The translations under genes were made by a program, and so were the position numbers. 64,000 nt of DNA, from NCBI RefSeq assembly GCF_000718305.1, contig NZ_JOFQ01000010.1:62001-126000 (forward strand). Reading direction: 5' to 3'. Below are positions 16,173 through 24,152 of the stretch, piece after piece (position 1 is the first letter of the stretch; the number at the start of each line of letters is the position of its first letter). The stretch is from Streptomyces niger (lineage in GTDB: Bacteria > Actinomycetota > Actinomycetes > Streptomycetales > Streptomycetaceae). A model generated the notes under the pieces. That model made no database searches. It was not told the DNA's origin and was given only the letters and a program-made list of their open reading frames with translations.

Positions 16173-19034
16173 ATGGCCGACACCGTGAGTTACGTGCAGT
16201 ACGAGACGTACGAAGGCGGCAGTCCAGAGGCGGAGCGACTGGTCTTCGAGAAGCTGGCGCGCGACCTGATGCGCGTGCAGCTGCGCAACAAGAGCAGCGG
16301 CGGAGCGCAGCGCGTGCAGCGCGCCTTCCATGCCAAGCGCGTCCTCGGCGTGGAGAACGCCCGGCTGCGCTTCAACGACGACCTGCCACCCGCGCTGACC
16401 CAGGGCTACGCCCAACCGGGGGCCGAATACGCGGCGCTGGTACGGCTGTCCAACGCCAGCGGCATACCGGGCTCCGACGTCTCGCCCGACATGCGTGGCA
16501 TCGCCGTGCGGGTGGAGGTGTCCTCGGAGGAGACCCACGACCTGCTGGCGGCCAACTTCCCGGTGAGCCATGCGCGCAACGCCCGTGAGTTCGTGGCCTT
16601 CGCCAAGGCCATGGCAGGCGCCAGGACGCCGTGGCAGAAGGCGTTCGGGCTGCTGGTGAAGTTGCCGCTGGCGGTCGGCTGGGCCACCGCCACCCGGATG
16701 CGCCGCAACGTGCAGGCCGCGGCGCGGCACACGGTCGGCTCGCTGGCCCGCGAGACGTACTGGAGCCGCGGCGCGTGCCTGTGGGGCGACGCCGGGCCGG
16801 TGCGTTACCAGCTGCGGCCCGCGCCCGGCGGGGCGCCCGCGCCGCGCCCGGACCGGCACGACCCCGACCACCTGCGGCACGAGCTGGCCGAGCGGCTGGC
16901 CGCGGCGGACGTCGAATTCGACCTGTGCGTACAGCGGTTCGTGGACGAGAAGCGCACCCCCGTCGAGGACGGCGCCACGGAATGGCGGGAGTCGGACGCG
17001 CCCGTCGTCCCGGTGGCCCGGCTGACCATCCCGCGCCAGGACATCACCACGGCCGAGGCCGCCTCCGCCGCCCGCCGCATCGAGCAGCAGGCGTTCAACC
17101 CCTGGCACACCACGGAGGACTTCCGCCCGCTGGGCAACCTGAACCGGGCCAGGAAGGTCGCCTACCAGGCGAGTGCGGCACACCGCCTCGGCACCCGCTT
17201 CCGGGCCGAGGAACCGCTGCGCAACACCGTGCTCGGGGCGCCCCTGCGGGCGGTGTTCACCGCCCTGAACCGCTACGTGCCCTGGCACCGGCTGCCCCTG
17301 AACGCCGGCCTGCTCAACCTGGTCGCGCTGCGCCAGGTGCTGCGCCGCCACAACCTCATCGACACCGAGATCCCCGAGGCGCCGCCGAAGGCCGTACCGG
17401 TACCGGAGACGGTGGACGAGCGCGCCCGCACGGCCCGCTCGTACGACGGCTCGAACACCGACCTGTCGGCGCCCCGGATGGGCGCGATCGGCGCGACCTT
17501 CGGGCGCAACCTCAAGCCGGTCTACCGGCCGGACCTCTTCGACACCCCGAACCCCGTCACGGTCGCCCGCGAACTGCTGCACCGCCGCGCGTTCCAGCCC
17601 GCGACCTCGCTGAACATCCTGGCCGCCGCGTGGATCCAGTTCCAGGTGCACGACTGGGTCAACCACCAGCGGTACTCGCTCGCCGAGCGCTCGGTCGAGG
17701 TGCCGCTGCCGCCCGGCAGCACCTGGTACAACACGCCCGGCGGCCCGGCCGAGAACGTGATGCGGATCGCCGAGAACCGCGGCCTGGAGCGCCCGGGCAA
17801 GCCGCCCATCCTCTTCACCAACACCACCTCGCCCTGGTGGGACGGCTCGGAGGTGTACGGCGGCGACGAGCCCACCGCGCGCAGCCTGCGCGAGCCGGAC
17901 GGCGCGAAGCTGCGCCTGGAGGACGGCCACCTGCCGATGGGTTCCAACGGCATACCGCTGACCGGGTTCAACGAGAACTGGTGGCTGGGCCTGTCGGTCA
18001 TCCACACCCTCTTCGCCCGCGAGCACAACGCGGTCTGCGACGCGCTGCACAAGGAATACCCGAAGATGAGCGCGGAGCAGGTCTACCAGACGGCCCGGCT
18101 GGTCGTCTCCGCTCTGATCGCCAAGATCCACACGGTGGAGTGGACCCCGGCGATCCTCGCGACGAAGGCCATCGACATCAGCCTGCACACCAACTGGGAG
18201 GGCCCGCCGAACAACTGGCTGCACAAGCTGGGCCTGTGGCTCGTCGAGTCGCACTCGCTGACCGGCATCCCCAAAACCCTGCCCGACCACCACAACGTGC
18301 CCTTCTCGCTGACCGAGGACTTCGTCACCGTCTACCGGATGCACCCGCTGCTCCCGGACGACTACGAGCTGCGCGAGCACCACTTCGGGCAGCGCCTGGA
18401 GGCCCTGTCCTTCAACGACCTGCAGGGCGGCGCCGCGGAGGCGCTGGCCCGCAAGACGGGCCTGACGGACACGCTGTACTCGCTCGGCATCGCGCACCCG
18501 GGCGCGGTCACGCTGCACAACTACCCGCGCGCGCTGACCCGCTTCGAGCGGGACGGCGAGATCATCGACCTGTCCGTGGTGGACCTCGTGCGGTCGCGGC
18601 GGCGCGGGGTGCCGCGGTACAACGACTTCCTGGCCGGGCTGCACAAGCCTCGGCTGACCCGCTTCGCCGAGGTCAGCGCCGACCCGGACACGGCCGCGCT
18701 GCTGAAGGACGTGTACCGGGACGTCGACGAGATCGACACCGTGGTCGGCCTGTTCGCGGAGACCCCGCCGCAGGGCTTCGGGTTCAGCGACACCGCCTTC
18801 CGGATCTTCATCCTGATGGCGAGCCGCCGCATCCAGTCCGACCGCTTCCTGACCGTGGACTTCCGCCCCGAGATCTACACGCCGCTGGGCATGGACTGGG
18901 TGGCGCGCAACGGGATGAACTCCGTCATCCTGCGGCATTGCCCCGAGCTCGCGGCGATGCTCCCCCGCGACGCCAGTGCCTTCGCGCCCTGGCGACCGGT
19001 CCTCCCGGTGCGCGGCAGCGGCGCGGGGTCGTGA
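16173..19034 (+). CDS. Catalase-related haemoprotein fused to fatty-acid alpha-dioxygenase-like peroxidase
   Basis: A 953-residue two-domain haem enzyme. Residues 1 to about 345 are catalase-like: RAFHAKR holds distal His53, RLSNASGIPGSDVSPDMRGI and LLAANFPVSHARNAREF match the catalase core, and NRARKVAY holds proximal Tyr331. Residues about 380-940 match plant-type alpha-dioxygenase of the animal haem peroxidase/cyclooxygenase superfamily: WIQFQVHDW (Gln489, distal His493), SPWWDGSEVYG, AKIHTVEW, and VYRMHPLLPD with radical Tyr721 and proximal His724, then RGVPRYNDF. The family adds O2 to fatty acids. The first domain could convert the hydroperoxide, as coral allene-oxide synthase and cyanobacterial hydroperoxide lyase do. 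No signal peptide is seen. Product unknown. Confidence 0.9.
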   Translation: MADTVSYVQYETYEGGSPEAERLVFEKLARDLMRVQLRNKSSGGAQRVQRAFHAKRVLGVENARLRFNDDLPPALTQGYAQPGAEYAALVRLSNASGIPGSDVSPDMRGIAVRVEVSSEETHDLLAANFPVSHARNAREFVAFAKAMAGARTPWQKAFGLLVKLPLAVGWATATRMRRNVQAAARHTVGSLARETYWSRGACLWGDAGPVRYQLRPAPGGAPAPRPDRHDPDHLRHELAERLAAADVEFDLCVQRFVDEKRTPVEDGATEWRESDAPVVPVARLTIPRQDITTAEAASAARRIEQQAFNPWHTTEDFRPLGNLNRARKVAYQASAAHRLGTRFRAEEPLRNTVLGAPLRAVFTALNRYVPWHRLPLNAGLLNLVALRQVLRRHNLIDTEIPEAPPKAVPVPETVDERARTARSYDGSNTDLSAPRMGAIGATFGRNLKPVYRPDLFDTPNPVTVARELLHRRAFQPATSLNILAAAWIQFQVHDWVNHQRYSLAERSVEVPLPPGSTWYNTPGGPAENVMRIAENRGLERPGKPPILFTNTTSPWWDGSEVYGGDEPTARSLREPDGAKLRLEDGHLPMGSNGIPLTGFNENWWLGLSVIHTLFAREHNAVCDALHKEYPKMSAEQVYQTARLVVSALIAKIHTVEWTPAILATKAIDISLHTNWEGPPNNWLHKLGLWLVESHSLTGIPKTLPDHHNVPFSLTEDFVTVYRMHPLLPDDYELREHHFGQRLEALSFNDLQGGAAEALARKTGLTDTLYSLGIAHPGAVTLHNYPRALTRFERDGEIIDLSVVDLVRSRRRGVPRYNDFLAGLHKPRLTRFAEVSADPDTAALLKDVYRDVDEIDTVVGLFAETPPQGFGFSDTAFRIFILMASRRIQSDRFLTVDFRPEIYTPLGMDWVARNGMNSVILRHCPELAAMLPRDASAFAPWRPVLPVRGSGAGS

Positions 19035-19052
19035 GGGACACGCCCCTGCCGC

Positions 19053-19090
19053 CCGTCGTACGGCCTGACACCCGTCCGGCCGTACGACGG
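19053..19090 (+). terminator. Terminator after the dioxygenase fusion gene
   Basis: A perfect 13-base-pair stem (CCGTCGTACGGCC and its complement at 19078-19090) with a 12-base loop starts 18 bases after the stop. It separates the fusion gene from the GMC remnant and the patatin gene, which probably have their own start of transcription or rely on read-through. Confidence 0.7.
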
Positions 19091-19191
19091 CCACACCGCG
19101 CCCGCCGGCACCGATGTCCGCACCCGGGCCCCGCCACCGCCCGTCCGAGCTGGGAAGACCGGCAAGTCTGGGAAGACTGGGAAGAGGGGAC

Positions 19192-19580
19192 ATGAGCGAA
19201 CCGGCCGCACCGCCTGCCCGCGAAAGGGGCTTCGACTACGTCATCGTGGGCGCGGGAGCCGGCGGCGCACCGCTGGCCGCCAACCTCGCCCTCGCCGGGA
19301 TGCGGGTACTGCTCCTGGAGGCGGGCATCGCGCAGGTCGGCGACGCCTACCGCGTGCCCGCCTTCCACGGTGACGCCTCCGAGGACCCGGCCGTGCGCTG
19401 GGACTACTTCGTGCGGCACTACGCCGACGAGGAGCGTCAGCGGCGTGACAGCAAGCTGGTGTCATCGTGGACGCCTCGGTCTTCCCGCGGATTCCCGGAT
19501 TCTTCATCGCGACGCCGATCTACATGATCAGCGAAAAGGCGAGCGACGTGCTCCTGGCCGACGCGAGCGCACGCCACTGA
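19192..19580 (+). pseudogene. GMC oxidoreductase remnant with large internal deletion
   Basis: The start reads as a normal GMC flavoprotein: GFDYVIVGAGAGGAPLAANLALAG (FAD-binding fold), then VRWDYFVRHYADEERQRRDSKL. At about 19458 the sequence jumps, one frame over, to the extreme C-terminus of the same family: VIVDASVFPRIPGFFIATPI followed by a segment with EKASDVLLADASARH and a stop at 19578-19580. More than 400 residues, including the substrate domain and catalytic His, are missing. Read straight on from the ATG, the frame runs into foreign sequence. This is a broken gene. An intact copy would have been an alcohol or choline-type oxidase next to the dioxygenase. Confidence 0.88.
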
Positions 19581-19608
19581 AGCCACTGAAGCCACTGAAG
19601 CCACTGAC
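19573..19608. repeat. Four tandem copies of a 9-base repeat
   Basis: GCCACTGAA is repeated four times (the last copy ends in C). The first copy contains the stop codon of the GMC remnant, so the array places a TGA in the same register every 9 bases. Slippage or a repair scar is the simplest origin. Confidence 0.85.
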
Positions 19609-19666
19609 ATGGTGCGCCGCCCGGCGGCCGACCTCGCCGGGCAGGGCGCACGGAGGGCGAGGGGTC

Positions 19667-20620
19667 ATGCCGAACGCAGACCTGGTGTTGGAGGGCGGCG
19701 GCGTACGCGGCTTCGGCGCTGCCGGCGCGGTGATCCGGCTCCTGGAGGAGGGCTACGCCTTCGAGCGGATCGCCGGCACCTCCGTGGGCGCCGTGGTGGC
19801 GGCGTTCGCCGCCGCCGGGATGGGCGCCCCCGGCCTCCGGGACGTCATCGAGCGCATGGAGCTGCACCGCGTGCCGGACCGGTTCCCGCCCGGCATCCCG
19901 TACGTGAGCGAGGCCCTGGCCCTGTCGAGGATGCGCGGTGCCTACCGGGGCGACTGGATCCGCGACTGGATCCACCGGGAGCTGGCGAACGTCGGGGTCG
20001 AGACGTTCCGGGACCTCCGGCGCGAGGACAGCGGCGCCGACCCCAACACCCCACCGGAACACTGCTACAAGCTCGTGGTGATGACGTCGGACGTCACGTA
20101 CGGCCGGCTGCTGCGGCTGCCGTGGGACTACCACCGGTTCCACCTCGACCCGGACGAACAGCTGGTGGCCGACGCGGTACGGGCCTCCCTCTCCATCCCC
20201 TTCTACTTCCGCCCGTGCGCGCTCACCGACCCGACACGGGGCGCCACGTCGGTGCTCGTCGACGGGGGTGTGCTGTCCAACTTCCCCATCGAGATCTTCG
20301 ACCGTACCGACGGGGTGCCGGCCCGCTGGCCGACCATCGGCGTGCGCATCCTGCCCGACCTGCCCGCGGGCATCACTCAGCTGTTCCCCGCGCTGGCGGT
20401 CGTGATGGCGCCGCCGCTGCTGCTGCTCCAGCAGGTGGTGGCCACGGCGTTGGTGGGCAACGACCAGACCCACCTGGAGCGTCCCGGGGTGCGCGACCGC
20501 TGCATCACCGCCGACTGCTCGAACGTGGGCATCACCGAGTTCACCCTGGACCGGGCGGGCCGGGCCGAGCTGCTGGAGAGGGGCGAGCGGGCCGCGGCCG
20601 GCTTCCTGGCAAGGCAGTGA
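19667..20620 (+). CDS. Patatin-like phospholipase
   Basis: A 317-residue serine acylhydrolase with the patatin catalytic dyad. The oxyanion loop is EGGGVRGFGAAG (residues 9-20), the nucleophile elbow is GTSVG with Ser39, and the catalytic Asp199 is in VDGGVLSNFP. There is no signal peptide, so it probably acts on lipids in the cytoplasm or at the inner membrane face, releasing fatty acids. The purine-rich leader GGAGGGCGAGGGG precedes the ATG. It lies about 630 bases downstream of the dioxygenase fusion, so supply of substrate to that enzyme is an attractive but unproven role. Confidence 0.92.
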   Translation: MPNADLVLEGGGVRGFGAAGAVIRLLEEGYAFERIAGTSVGAVVAAFAAAGMGAPGLRDVIERMELHRVPDRFPPGIPYVSEALALSRMRGAYRGDWIRDWIHRELANVGVETFRDLRREDSGADPNTPPEHCYKLVVMTSDVTYGRLLRLPWDYHRFHLDPDEQLVADAVRASLSIPFYFRPCALTDPTRGATSVLVDGGVLSNFPIEIFDRTDGVPARWPTIGVRILPDLPAGITQLFPALAVVMAPPLLLLQQVVATALVGNDQTHLERPGVRDRCITADCSNVGITEFTLDRAGRAELLERGERAAAGFLARQ

Positions 20621-20717
20621 CAGCGCCACCCGGCTCCGTGCCGGCCGGGCCCGGTGGGCCGCCGCGACGCGTGGCCCACCGGCTCGCCGGCGCACACGGG
20701 CGGTTAACCTCCTCCCT

Positions 20718-21179
20718 GTGGAGGAGAACACGCCCGCGCCCTTCGAGCGCGGTACGGACGGCCCCAAGGTCATCGTCGTCGGCATCGACGGCACGCAGTC
20801 GTCGTGGCGGGCCGCCTCGTACGCGGCCGGACTGGCCCGCCGGCAGGGCTCGAAGCTGGTACTGGTCTACGTCCAGCCGGTGCTGGCGGCCGGCGCCGCG
20901 CTCGGCGCCCCGGTGGCGCCCACGACCGACGAGATAGCCGAAGAGCTGATGGCCGAGATCCGCGCCTCCACCGAGCGTCTCCAGGGCATCTACGACCTGC
21001 GCTGGGAGTTCCACATCGTGCGCGGCGATCCGTACGGCGGGATGCTCCGGATGGCTGACGATCTGAAGGCCGACGCGGTGGTGGTCGGCGCGTCGGAGTC
21101 CACCGGACACCGGTTCATGGGCTCGGTCGCGGTACGCCTGGTCAAGGCGGGCCGCTGGCCGGTCACGGTCGTCCCGTAG
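20718..21179 (+). CDS. Universal stress protein (UspA family)
   Basis: A 153-residue single-domain Usp. The first strand is KVIVVGIDGTQSSWRAASYA and the C-terminal nucleotide loop is VVVGASESTGHRFMGSVAVRL followed by WPVTVVP, close to the ATP-binding G-2x-G-9x-G(S/T) pattern. GTG start. The next gene is dodecin. Such pairs are common in stress or dormancy gene sets of actinobacteria. Confidence 0.92.
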   Translation: MEENTPAPFERGTDGPKVIVVGIDGTQSSWRAASYAAGLARRQGSKLVLVYVQPVLAAGAALGAPVAPTTDEIAEELMAEIRASTERLQGIYDLRWEFHIVRGDPYGGMLRMADDLKADAVVVGASESTGHRFMGSVAVRLVKAGRWPVTVVP

Positions 21180-21316
21180 CACCGGCCGCTCGGGAGGCGG
21201 ACCGCGACGGGCGGGTGCACTGTAAGAGGAATGATCCCCGACACGCCCACTCGAAGAGCCACTGCGCTGCCACCCAGCTGCCGCCGGGAACCGACACGCC
21301 GACGAGGGAGTCTGCC

Positions 21317-21532
21317 GTGACCGACCGGACCTACCGTGTGACCGAGATCGTGGGAACGTCCCACGAAACCGTGGACGCCGCCATTCGCAACGGCGTACGG
21401 CGCGCGTCCCGAACGCTGCGCAATATGGACTGGTTCGAGGTGACTCAAGTGCGCGGTCACATCGTCGACGGCGAGATCGAGCACTACCAGGTCGGCCTGA
21501 AAGTCGGCTTCCGCCTGGAGGACGCCGACTGA
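21317..21532 (+). CDS. Dodecin family flavin-binding protein
   Basis: A 71-residue protein with the whole dodecin pattern: TYRVTEIVGTSHETVDAAI, then the flavin-stacking Trp in LRNMDWFEVTQVRG, and HYQVGLKVGFRLED. Dodecins form dodecamers that store riboflavin, FMN or CoA. The GTG at 21317 is supported by GAGGGAG directly upstream at usual spacing. The longer in-frame reading upstream is not dodecin-like and is rejected. Confidence 0.93.
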   Translation: MTDRTYRVTEIVGTSHETVDAAIRNGVRRASRTLRNMDWFEVTQVRGHIVDGEIEHYQVGLKVGFRLEDAD

Positions 21533-21586
21533 TCCGGGCGGCCGGCGCCGGGTCGACAGCGGGCCGGGTTTCCGTGAGCGGTCCCA

Positions 21587-21630
21587 GGGACCGATTTCGA
21601 GTCCCCGGCCCCGGGGACCGGTTTCGGGTC
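21587..21630. repeat. Imperfect 17-base direct repeat upstream of the permease
   Basis: GGGACCGATTTCGAGTC (21587-21603) and GGGACCGGTTTCGGGTC (21614-21630) differ at two positions and have a 27-base period. GTCCC/GGGAC inverted elements are interleaved. This may be a regulator-binding region for the permease gene at 21729 or a terminator complex for dodecin. Confidence 0.5.
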
Positions 21631-21728
21631 ACCGCCCCCCGTATGGGGAGTCGCCTACCGAGTCGCCTTCCGTAAGCGTCCGACAAGGGCCATGATGATC
21701 CGCCGTCGGACCGACGAGAGGACATCGC

Positions 21729-23180
21729 ATGGGCCTGCGTGCGGGACAGGGCGTACTACGCCGCAAACCGATCGAAATGATCCAGGAGACCGAGGGCGGC
21801 AAGGGCGAGCAACTCACCCGCTCACTCGGCCTCTGGCAGCTGACGGCCATCGGCGTCGGCGGCATCATCGGCGCCGGCATCTTCACACTGGCCGGCACCG
21901 TCGCGAACGAGAAGGCCGGCCCCGCCGTCCTGCTGTCGTTCCTCATCGCGGGCATCGCGAGCGCGGCGGCCGCCTTCTCCTACGCGGAGTTCGCCGGGAT
22001 GATCCCGAAGGCGGGCTCCGCGTACACCTACGGATACGCGGTCCTCGGCGAGCTGGCGGGCTGGTTCATCGGCTGGGACCTGCTGCTGGAGTACACCGCG
22101 ATCGTCGCCGTGGTGGCCATCGGCATCTCCGGCTACTTCAGCTTCCTGCTGGGCGAGATGGGCGTACACCTGCCCGCCTGGATGCTGGGCGCGCCGGGTA
22201 CGGGTGAGGGGCACCGGGTCGACCTCTTCGCTGCGATCCTCTGCCTGCTCATCGCCTACCTCCTCACCCTCGGCATCAAGAACGCCGCGCGGTTCGAGAC
22301 GATCGTCGTCGGGCTGAAGGTCCTGGTCGTCCTGGTCGTCATCCTCGTCGGCTTCTTCCACATCAAGACCGGCAACTACTCGCCGTTCTTCCCGCACGGG
22401 ATCAGCGGCGCGTTCGCGGGCGCGGCCACGGTCTTCTTCGCCGTCTTCGGGTACGACGCGATGTCGACCGCGGCCGAGGAATCGAAGGACGCCCAGCGCC
22501 ACATGCCCAAGGCGATCCTGTACTCGCTGCTGATCTCGATGGTGCTGTACGTGCTCGCCTGCCTGGTGCTGACCGGCATGCAGAACTACAAGGACATCGA
22601 CCCGGAGAGCGGCTTCTCCACGGCGTTCAAGTCGGTGGGCCTGAGCAGCCTGGCCGACGTGATCGCCGTCGGCGCGATCATCGGCATCCTCACCGTGATG
22701 TTCACGTTCATGCTCGGCGTGACCCGCGTCTGGTTCTCCATGAGCCGCGACGGCCTCCTCCCCAAGTGGTTCGCCAAAACCCACCCCACCCGTCACGTCC
22801 CGACCCGCGTCACCTGGATCGTGGGCGGCGCGTCTGCGTTGATCGCGGGGTTCCTGCCGATTCGCGAAGCGGCGGAACTCACCAATATCGGGATTCTGCT
22901 GGCCTTCGTCGTGGTGTGCATCGCGGTCATCGTGCTCCGCTACAAACGACCCGAACTGCCCCGCGCCTTCAGGTGCCCGGCCGTCCCGCTCGTGCCGGCC
23001 ATAGGAGTCGTCTTCTCCATCTGGCTGATCACGTTCCTGGAGTGGCAGACCTGGGTCCGGTTCGTCGTGTGGTTCGCGATCGGTCTGGTCATCTACTTCG
23101 CCTACTCCTACCGGCGCTCGGAATTGGCGAAGGCGAACCGGGAAATCAGCGACCTGGAGGACCGCGAAGGGCGCCTGTGA
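21729..23180 (+). CDS. APC superfamily amino-acid permease
   Basis: A 483-residue transporter with about 12 membrane helices. Helix 1 holds the APC substrate motif IGVGGIIGAGIFTLAG, followed by SYAEFAGMIPKAGSAYTY in helix 2-3 and the amphipathic loop FFAVFGYDAMSTAAEESKD. The pattern fits the cationic amino acid transporter (CAT) subgroup, which includes YfnA-like permeases. AGAGGACATCGC precedes the ATG. No biosynthetic or catabolic partner is adjacent, so the substrate is open. Confidence 0.92.
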   Translation: MGLRAGQGVLRRKPIEMIQETEGGKGEQLTRSLGLWQLTAIGVGGIIGAGIFTLAGTVANEKAGPAVLLSFLIAGIASAAAAFSYAEFAGMIPKAGSAYTYGYAVLGELAGWFIGWDLLLEYTAIVAVVAIGISGYFSFLLGEMGVHLPAWMLGAPGTGEGHRVDLFAAILCLLIAYLLTLGIKNAARFETIVVGLKVLVVLVVILVGFFHIKTGNYSPFFPHGISGAFAGAATVFFAVFGYDAMSTAAEESKDAQRHMPKAILYSLLISMVLYVLACLVLTGMQNYKDIDPESGFSTAFKSVGLSSLADVIAVGAIIGILTVMFTFMLGVTRVWFSMSRDGLLPKWFAKTHPTRHVPTRVTWIVGGASALIAGFLPIREAAELTNIGILLAFVVVCIAVIVLRYKRPELPRAFRCPAVPLVPAIGVVFSIWLITFLEWQTWVRFVVWFAIGLVIYFAYSYRRSELAKANREISDLEDREGRL

Positions 23181-23345
23181 GTTCGAAATTCGCCCGTCCG
23201 AAATAACGGTACGGTGAGCTGGTTGATGTGGTAATTGGACTGCCCGGCGCCGCTACCACTAATGTCCGCAGCAATCGAGCAGAGCCGTCCGGTGCTGTTG
23301 TGGACGTGCCGCTGCACGGAACAGCGGACGAAAGACGAAACACTT

Positions 23346-23741
23346 ATGCGCAAGGCAATGCGTTCGACCCTGGCGGCAACTCTCGCCGTGGGTTTTGTCG
23401 CCACGCTCTCCACTCCGTCGTACGCCAGCGCGGTGGACTGCGTGGGCGGGAACGGGTCGGGGGACTCGTACCAGACGTGCACGACGGTCGAGGGAACGGG
23501 GTTGCGGGTCAAGCTGTGGCAGACCTCGGCGTACTCGTCGCTCGGCGGACAGCACGTGTACGCCCGCTTCTATGTCAACGGGAAGCGGGTGCACACCGTG
23601 AAGAAGTACACCGGGGCGCCCAAGCGGCTGGCGGCGAATTTCCCGGGCAAGCTCCCGCGGAAATTCCGGAACGGCACGCGGTTGTGCAATGTGTGGAGCG
23701 TCAATTCGCACTACAAGTCGTGCATCACGGTGCACAGGTAA
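23346..23741 (+). CDS. Small secreted Cys-containing protein
   Basis: Not recognised. A 131-residue product with a clear signal peptide (MRKAMRSTLAATLAVGFVATLSTPSYASA). The mature part has four cysteines (two early, two in LCNVWSVNSHYKSC) and basic, strand-rich sequence (YARFYVNGKRVHTVKKY). It looks like a small disulfide-bonded extracellular beta protein. It ends 40 bases before a strong terminator hairpin. Confidence 0.75.
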   Translation: MRKAMRSTLAATLAVGFVATLSTPSYASAVDCVGGNGSGDSYQTCTTVEGTGLRVKLWQTSAYSSLGGQHVYARFYVNGKRVHTVKKYTGAPKRLAANFPGKLPRKFRNGTRLCNVWSVNSHYKSCITVHR

Positions 23742-23783
23742 GGTCCCGAAAACCGCAGCCGGAAGCGAGAGCGGGACAAGAAA

Positions 23784-23823
23784 CGCGTACGCCCGCCGGA
23801 CACGGATCCGGCGGGCGTACGCG
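23784..23823. terminator. Strong bidirectional terminator
   Basis: A perfect 17-base-pair stem (arms at 23784-23800 and 23807-23823, 6-base loop) lies between the convergent secreted-protein gene and the EF-hand gene. Confidence 0.85.
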
Positions 23824-23858
23824 TGCGGGGGCGGCGGCCCTTCGGCACGCCGAACGGT

Positions 23859-24074
23859 TCAGGCCTTCTGGAGGGCGGTCCAGAATTCTTCGAAGGACAT
23901 CAGGCCGTCGTTGTTGGTGTCGCGGGCCTTGATGACGGCCTCGGCGACCGGGCCGGTGACGTAGGGGTCACCCATCTCGGCCATCGCGTGCTTGAACTCC
24001 TCGGCCGTGACCATTCCGTCGCCGTTCTGGTCGAATCGTGCGAACGTCGCCTTGGCCTGCTCGATGTCTGCCAC
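23859..24074 (-). CDS. EF-hand calcium-binding protein
   Basis: A 71-residue protein made of two canonical EF-hands. The loops are DQNGDGMVTAEE (about residues 15-26) and DTNNDGLMSFEE (about 52-63), each with Asp/Asn at positions 1, 3 and 5 and Glu at position 12. It resembles the small cytoplasmic calcium-buffer proteins (Cab type) of Streptomyces. No target enzyme is adjacent. GGGGGC precedes the ATG. Confidence 0.93.
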   Translation of the reverse strand: MADIEQAKATFARFDQNGDGMVTAEEFKHAMAEMGDPYVTGPVAEAVIKARDTNNDGLMSFEEFWTALQKA

Positions 24075-24152
24075 GGGTGTGCCCCCTTCGTGCGGTGCTG
24101 TCGTCGTGCCGTCCGGGGCCGCCCCGGCCGACCCGGGTACATTAACCGACCG

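Noticed and set aside
15708..19193. 1161-codon open frame on the minus strand
   Set aside because: Antisense to the catalase-dioxygenase fusion. Low-complexity Arg/Gly/Val translation without motifs.
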